Shown piece after piece: positions 6,181-8,597 of a stretch of DNA of 8,597 bases; the first letter of the stretch is position 1, and each line of letters begins with the position of its first letter. The translations under genes and the position numbers were made by a program. The notes beneath the pieces were generated by a model. The model did not search any database and was not told the origin of the DNA. It saw only the letters and a list, made by a program, of their open reading frames with translations. The stretch lies in assembly GCA_035646635.1 (NCBI GenBank), contig DASRPA010000298.1, positions 1 to 8,597 on the forward strand, written 5' to 3'. Source of the DNA: JACDAL01 sp035646635. Lineage in GTDB: Bacteria > Actinomycetota > CADDZG01 > WHSQ01.

Positions 6181-6227
6181 CCGAGTGGTCATTAGTGGCT
6201 ACTGTGTGACCAATTACCACCACTCGG
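6181..6227 (-). terminator. Inverted repeat CCGAGTGGT...ACCACTCGG after the GGDEF-EAL gene
   Basis: Perfect 9-bp arms (6181-6189 and 6219-6227) start 14 nt after the stop of the GGDEF-EAL gene and 31 nt before the epimerase start. The inner flanks also pair partly, giving an imperfect stem of up to 18 positions around a loop of about 11 nt. No U-run follows on the - strand (CGGGTGCGG instead). It may be an actinobacterial-style terminator without U-run, or an operator for the epimerase-transporter unit. Confidence 0.4.
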
Positions 6228-6241
6228 CACCGAAGGGCCGC

Positions 6242-8284
6242 TCAGACGGACGGCAGCAGGCGGTTTTCCTCCAGCAGCCGGGCGGTGATCTCGGAGGCGC
6301 ACACCGGACGGCCCGACAGATACCCCTGAGCCGTGTCGCAGCCGAAACGGACGAGGCGGTTCCAGACCTCCTCGCTCTCAACCCCCTCTGCCACCGTCTC
6401 GACCCCCAGGTTGCGCCCGAGATCGATGAGCGAGCGCACGATGACCTCGTCGCTTTCATCATCCAGCATGTTCAAGACAAAAGACTTGTCGATCTTGATG
6501 CTCGAAACCGGCAGACGTTTGAGGTAGGCGAACGACGAGTAGCCGGTCCCGAAGTCGTCGATCGCAAGACTGACGCGCATCGTGCTGAGCTTGGTCAACA
6601 CCCTGAGCGCCCGCATCGGATCGCCCATGAGCGTGCCCTCGGTGAGCTCAAGCTTGAGCCATTGAGGAGGCACGTCCCAGCGCTTGAGCAGCTCGGCGAT
6701 CTCGTCTGGGAAGTTCAGGTCGAGAAGACTCTGGGCGGAGAGGTTCACCGATACATAGAGGCCGAGTCCCTGGTCCTGCCACTCGCTGCACTGCCTCAGT
6801 GCCTCTTCGAGGACGTAGGACGTCATCGGCCGGATGAGGCCCGTGTGCTCGGAGAGCGGGATGAAGTGGTCGGGAGTCAACAGGCCCCGTTGCGGATGAT
6901 GCCAGCGGAGCAGCGCCTCCACCCCGCGTATGCGCCGAGTCCGCATGTTCGCTTGGGGTTGGAAGAAGAGCTCGAGCTCTCTCTGGTCGAGGGCCCGGCG
7001 CAGCTCGGGCACGAGCGTCAGCCTGCTGGGGTCGTAGTTGTCGTGCTCGGCCGCGTAGGTCTCGAGCCCCGCCCGCCGCTCCTTGGCGGCGTACATCGCG
7101 ACGTCCGCTCGCTGGAAGAGGATGTTTCCGTCCGTGCCGTTGGTCGGATACACGGCGATACCTATGCTGGCGCCGATCTCGAGGTCCAAGCCCTCGAGGT
7201 TGAAGGGCGGCTGAAGACTCTCGAGCAGCTTCTTGGCGGTGACCGACGCGTCCGAGGGATCGGTCAGCCGGGGCAGCAGCACCGCAAACTCGTCCCCACC
7301 TAGCCGGGCGACGGTGTCGCTGTCTCTGAGAGCGCCGGTGAGACGCTTCGCAATTTGCTGCAACAGGAGGTCGCCGGCGTGGTGCCCCAGCGAGTCGTTC
7401 ACCTCCTTGAAGCTGTCGAGGTCCATGATCATGACGGCCACCGAAAGCCCATCGCGCTCAGCTGCCAGGACCGCCTGCTCGACTCGGTCCCGCAATACCA
7501 TGCGGTTGGGCAGGCCGGTGAGAGAGTCGTGTGACGCCTGGTACTCGCTTTGCTCGGCCTGGTGTTTGAGCCGGCCCACGAGCTTGGCGTTCTGCAAGGA
7601 GACGGCGGACATGGTGCCGAGGGGAATCAAAATGAACAGGGCGAACAGATAGCTGATGTCGGCCAGCACCACCAGAACCGGCGCCAGCATCAACAACATC
7701 CCGTTGCCGAGGCTCAGCAGCGACAGCTCCTGCTTGAGATAGTAGAGTGTCCTCTCGTGGGAGTGGAGCCCCATTGCCAGCGTGACCAGGAGTTCATTGA
7801 TCACAAAGATCCCGACGATCGCGGCGAAGACCCCCACCAGATCCTGCACATTCAACCCTGGTTCGTTGTGGGGAAGGTCGGTCAACAGCCCCAGGAGGAA
7901 AGCCCCCACCCCTAGCGACAGGCTGTATTGAGCGGCGTTGAACAGGGTCTTCCACCACGGCTTTCTTTGCAGGAGGTCGGCGCACAGGGAGCCCACCGCC
8001 TGAGCCAGCAGCGCCGTGGGAAACCCCCAGCTCAACATGATCGCGAAACTGAACGTGGTCGATGTCGTCAGCTCGTAGACGTCTGAGTGTCTCCCCACCT
8101 TTATCGGTGCCAGCTCACCACCGATGACGAGCAGGATCAGCACGAGGAGCTCGACGGGGGGCCGCTCGACGGGGAGTCCAGCGTCGAGCGCGACGAAGGC
8201 AAGCAGGGACCACCCCGCAAGACACACTCCGGCCAGGTAAAGGCCGGATCGGGGAATCAGGCGACTGGGCCGACTACTCTTCAC
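6242..8284 (-). CDS. Membrane-bound bifunctional diguanylate cyclase / cyclic-di-GMP phosphodiesterase (GGDEF-EAL)
   Basis: Residues ~15-225 of this 680-residue protein form about seven hydrophobic segments, an integral membrane sensor I cannot name. A short helical linker (230-252) leads to GGDEF: SHDSLTGLPNR (251-261), MDLDSF (287-292), RLGGDEF (327-333). The inhibitory RxxD (RDSD, 320-323) lies exactly five residues before GGDEF. The EAL domain follows from ~428 with VEALLRW (455-461, Glu456), Asn514, Glu546 (LELTE), Asp576-Asp577 (DDFGTG), Lys597 (IKIDKS), Glu633 (AEGVE) and Gln653 (AQGYL), so all expected catalytic residues are present. Both synthesis and breakdown of cyclic-di-GMP are therefore possible, with the membrane part or the I-site setting the balance. 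I chose the GTG at 8284 because AGAGGA lies five bases before it; a GTG 21 codons upstream has no such site and would add a hydrophilic stretch. Nothing shows what it controls. Confidence 0.93.
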   Translation of the reverse strand: MKSSRPSRLIPRSGLYLAGVCLAGWSLLAFVALDAGLPVERPPVELLVLILLVIGGELAPIKVGRHSDVYELTTSTTFSFAIMLSWGFPTALLAQAVGSLCADLLQRKPWWKTLFNAAQYSLSLGVGAFLLGLLTDLPHNEPGLNVQDLVGVFAAIVGIFVINELLVTLAMGLHSHERTLYYLKQELSLLSLGNGMLLMLAPVLVVLADISYLFALFILIPLGTMSAVSLQNAKLVGRLKHQAEQSEYQASHDSLTGLPNRMVLRDRVEQAVLAAERDGLSVAVMIMDLDSFKEVNDSLGHHAGDLLLQQIAKRLTGALRDSDTVARLGGDEFAVLLPRLTDPSDASVTAKKLLESLQPPFNLEGLDLEIGASIGIAVYPTNGTDGNILFQRADVAMYAAKERRAGLETYAAEHDNYDPSRLTLVPELRRALDQRELELFFQPQANMRTRRIRGVEALLRWHHPQRGLLTPDHFIPLSEHTGLIRPMTSYVLEEALRQCSEWQDQGLGLYVSVNLSAQSLLDLNFPDEIAELLKRWDVPPQWLKLELTEGTLMGDPMRALRVLTKLSTMRVSLAIDDFGTGYSSFAYLKRLPVSSIKIDKSFVLNMLDDESDEVIVRSLIDLGRNLGVETVAEGVESEEVWNRLVRFGCDTAQGYLSGRPVCASEITARLLEENRLLPSV

Positions 8285-8294
8285 CGCTTCCTCT
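8285..8294 (-). promoter_or_regulatory. Shine-Dalgarno AGAGGA that decides the GGDEF-EAL start
   Basis: On the - strand AGAGGA-AGCG precedes the GTG at 8284. It is the only strong ribosome binding site near the possible starts and favours this GTG over the GTG at 8347 and the ATG at 8338. Confidence 0.6.
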
Positions 8295-8392
8295 CGATGC
8301 GAGCCGCTCTCTTTTTGGGCGCCGCGGGGCCGCCACATGCATGCCACTGGCCTTATCGGCGTTTGAGGAGGGCAACTACAGGCTGGGGGTCC

Positions 8393-8485
8393 CTAGGACC
8401 ACTTCTTGCCGGCGCCCAGTGCCTCAACAAGCGCGAGCAGTGCGCTGAGCGACAGCGCCAGTCGAAAGAAGCGAGCCTTCATCAT
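8393..8485 (-). CDS. Possible 30-residue single-helix membrane or signal-like peptide
   Basis: This short frame begins with two ATGs in tandem (8485 and 8482) and ends at TAG. It encodes a basic N-terminus (MMKARFFR), a ~17-residue hydrophobic stretch (LALSLSALLALVEALGA) and a basic tail GKKWS. That charge and hydrophobicity pattern suits a small one-helix membrane protein, possibly in the cytoplasmic membrane. A GAAAGG run lies ten bases before the first ATG, a long but possible spacing. The stop lies within the inverted repeat GGTCC-TAG-GGACC (8390-8402 region). The gene for the GGDEF-EAL protein starts 108 bp downstream on the same strand, so it may be a leader peptide or an unrelated small gene. 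I do not recognise a family with certainty. A chance frame is the alternative; short GC-rich frames of this size are common. Confidence 0.4.
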   Translation of the reverse strand: MMKARFFRLALSLSALLALVEALGAGKKWS

Positions 8486-8597
8486 GTCGAGAATGACCTT
8501 TCACCAAAGAGTGGGGGGCCAAAGACCCTCACGACTTGGATCGGACGTCGCGGCCTGGTGCTTGACGGACGATGCTGGTGATTGCTGGAAGTTCGTA
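8486..8597 (-). other. Upstream end region, hairpin but no gene seen
   Basis: These 112 bases hold no frame that I can support. On the - strand GTGAGGG and CCCCCAC can pair around CTTTGG with one mismatch, and CTTTGG is repeated 17 bp later just ahead of the 30-residue frame. A promoter for the downstream genes may lie here or beyond the window, but I see no convincing -35/-10 pair. Confidence 0.25.

Noticed and set aside
5504..7303. Long + strand open frame of 599 codons
   Set aside because: It lies antisense to the transporter, epimerase and GGDEF-EAL genes, its product is low-complexity and rich in Arg, Pro and His, and it shows no domain. Long antisense frames are expected at this GC content.
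8285..8347. Upstream GTG start for the GGDEF-EAL protein (21 extra residues)
   Set aside because: The GTG at 8284 has AGAGGA five bases upstream and begins right before the first membrane helix; the extension has no ribosome binding site.

Overview
The window is GC-rich DNA that reads most like an actinobacterium. The clues are GTG starts, GTGA stop/start overlaps, a propionyl-CoA-carboxylase-type beta subunit followed by a small epsilon-like protein, and starts preceded by a TANNNT box six bases upstream, as in leaderless transcripts. An uncultured Acidimicrobiia-like lineage is possible, but that is only a guess. I see no mobile element, CRISPR array, tRNA or rRNA.

One gene lies on the + strand: the 3' part of a phosphodiester glycosidase (NAGPA-type) protein ending at 1175. 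It converges with a long set of - strand genes. In their direction of transcription (high to low coordinates) these are: a possible 30-residue one-helix peptide (8485-8393); a membrane-bound GGDEF-EAL cyclic-di-GMP protein with both active sites intact (8284-6242); methylmalonyl-CoA epimerase (6149-5745), overlapping by 4 bp with a 12-helix MFS transporter (5748-4498); a 250-bp gap with a + strand terminator and short repeats; PurM with archaeal-type motifs (4247-3153); and 18 bp later a biotin-dependent acyl-CoA carboxylase beta subunit (3134-1587), overlapping by 4 bp with a 93-residue epsilon-like protein (1590-1309). Gaps, overlaps and candidate promoters suggest three or four transcription units: cyclic-di-GMP gene; mce-MFS; purM-carboxylase-epsilon.

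The clearest functional link is between the carboxylase and the epimerase. Together they would convert propionyl-CoA to (S)- and then (R)-methylmalonyl-CoA, feeding a B12-dependent mutase that is not in the window. PurM is a purine biosynthesis enzyme and appears to be only a positional neighbour. I did not find a convincing new multi-gene system. The points most worth a second look are the archaeal-type PurM with a likely leaderless start, the orphan + strand terminator, the epsilon-like protein and the 30-residue peptide.
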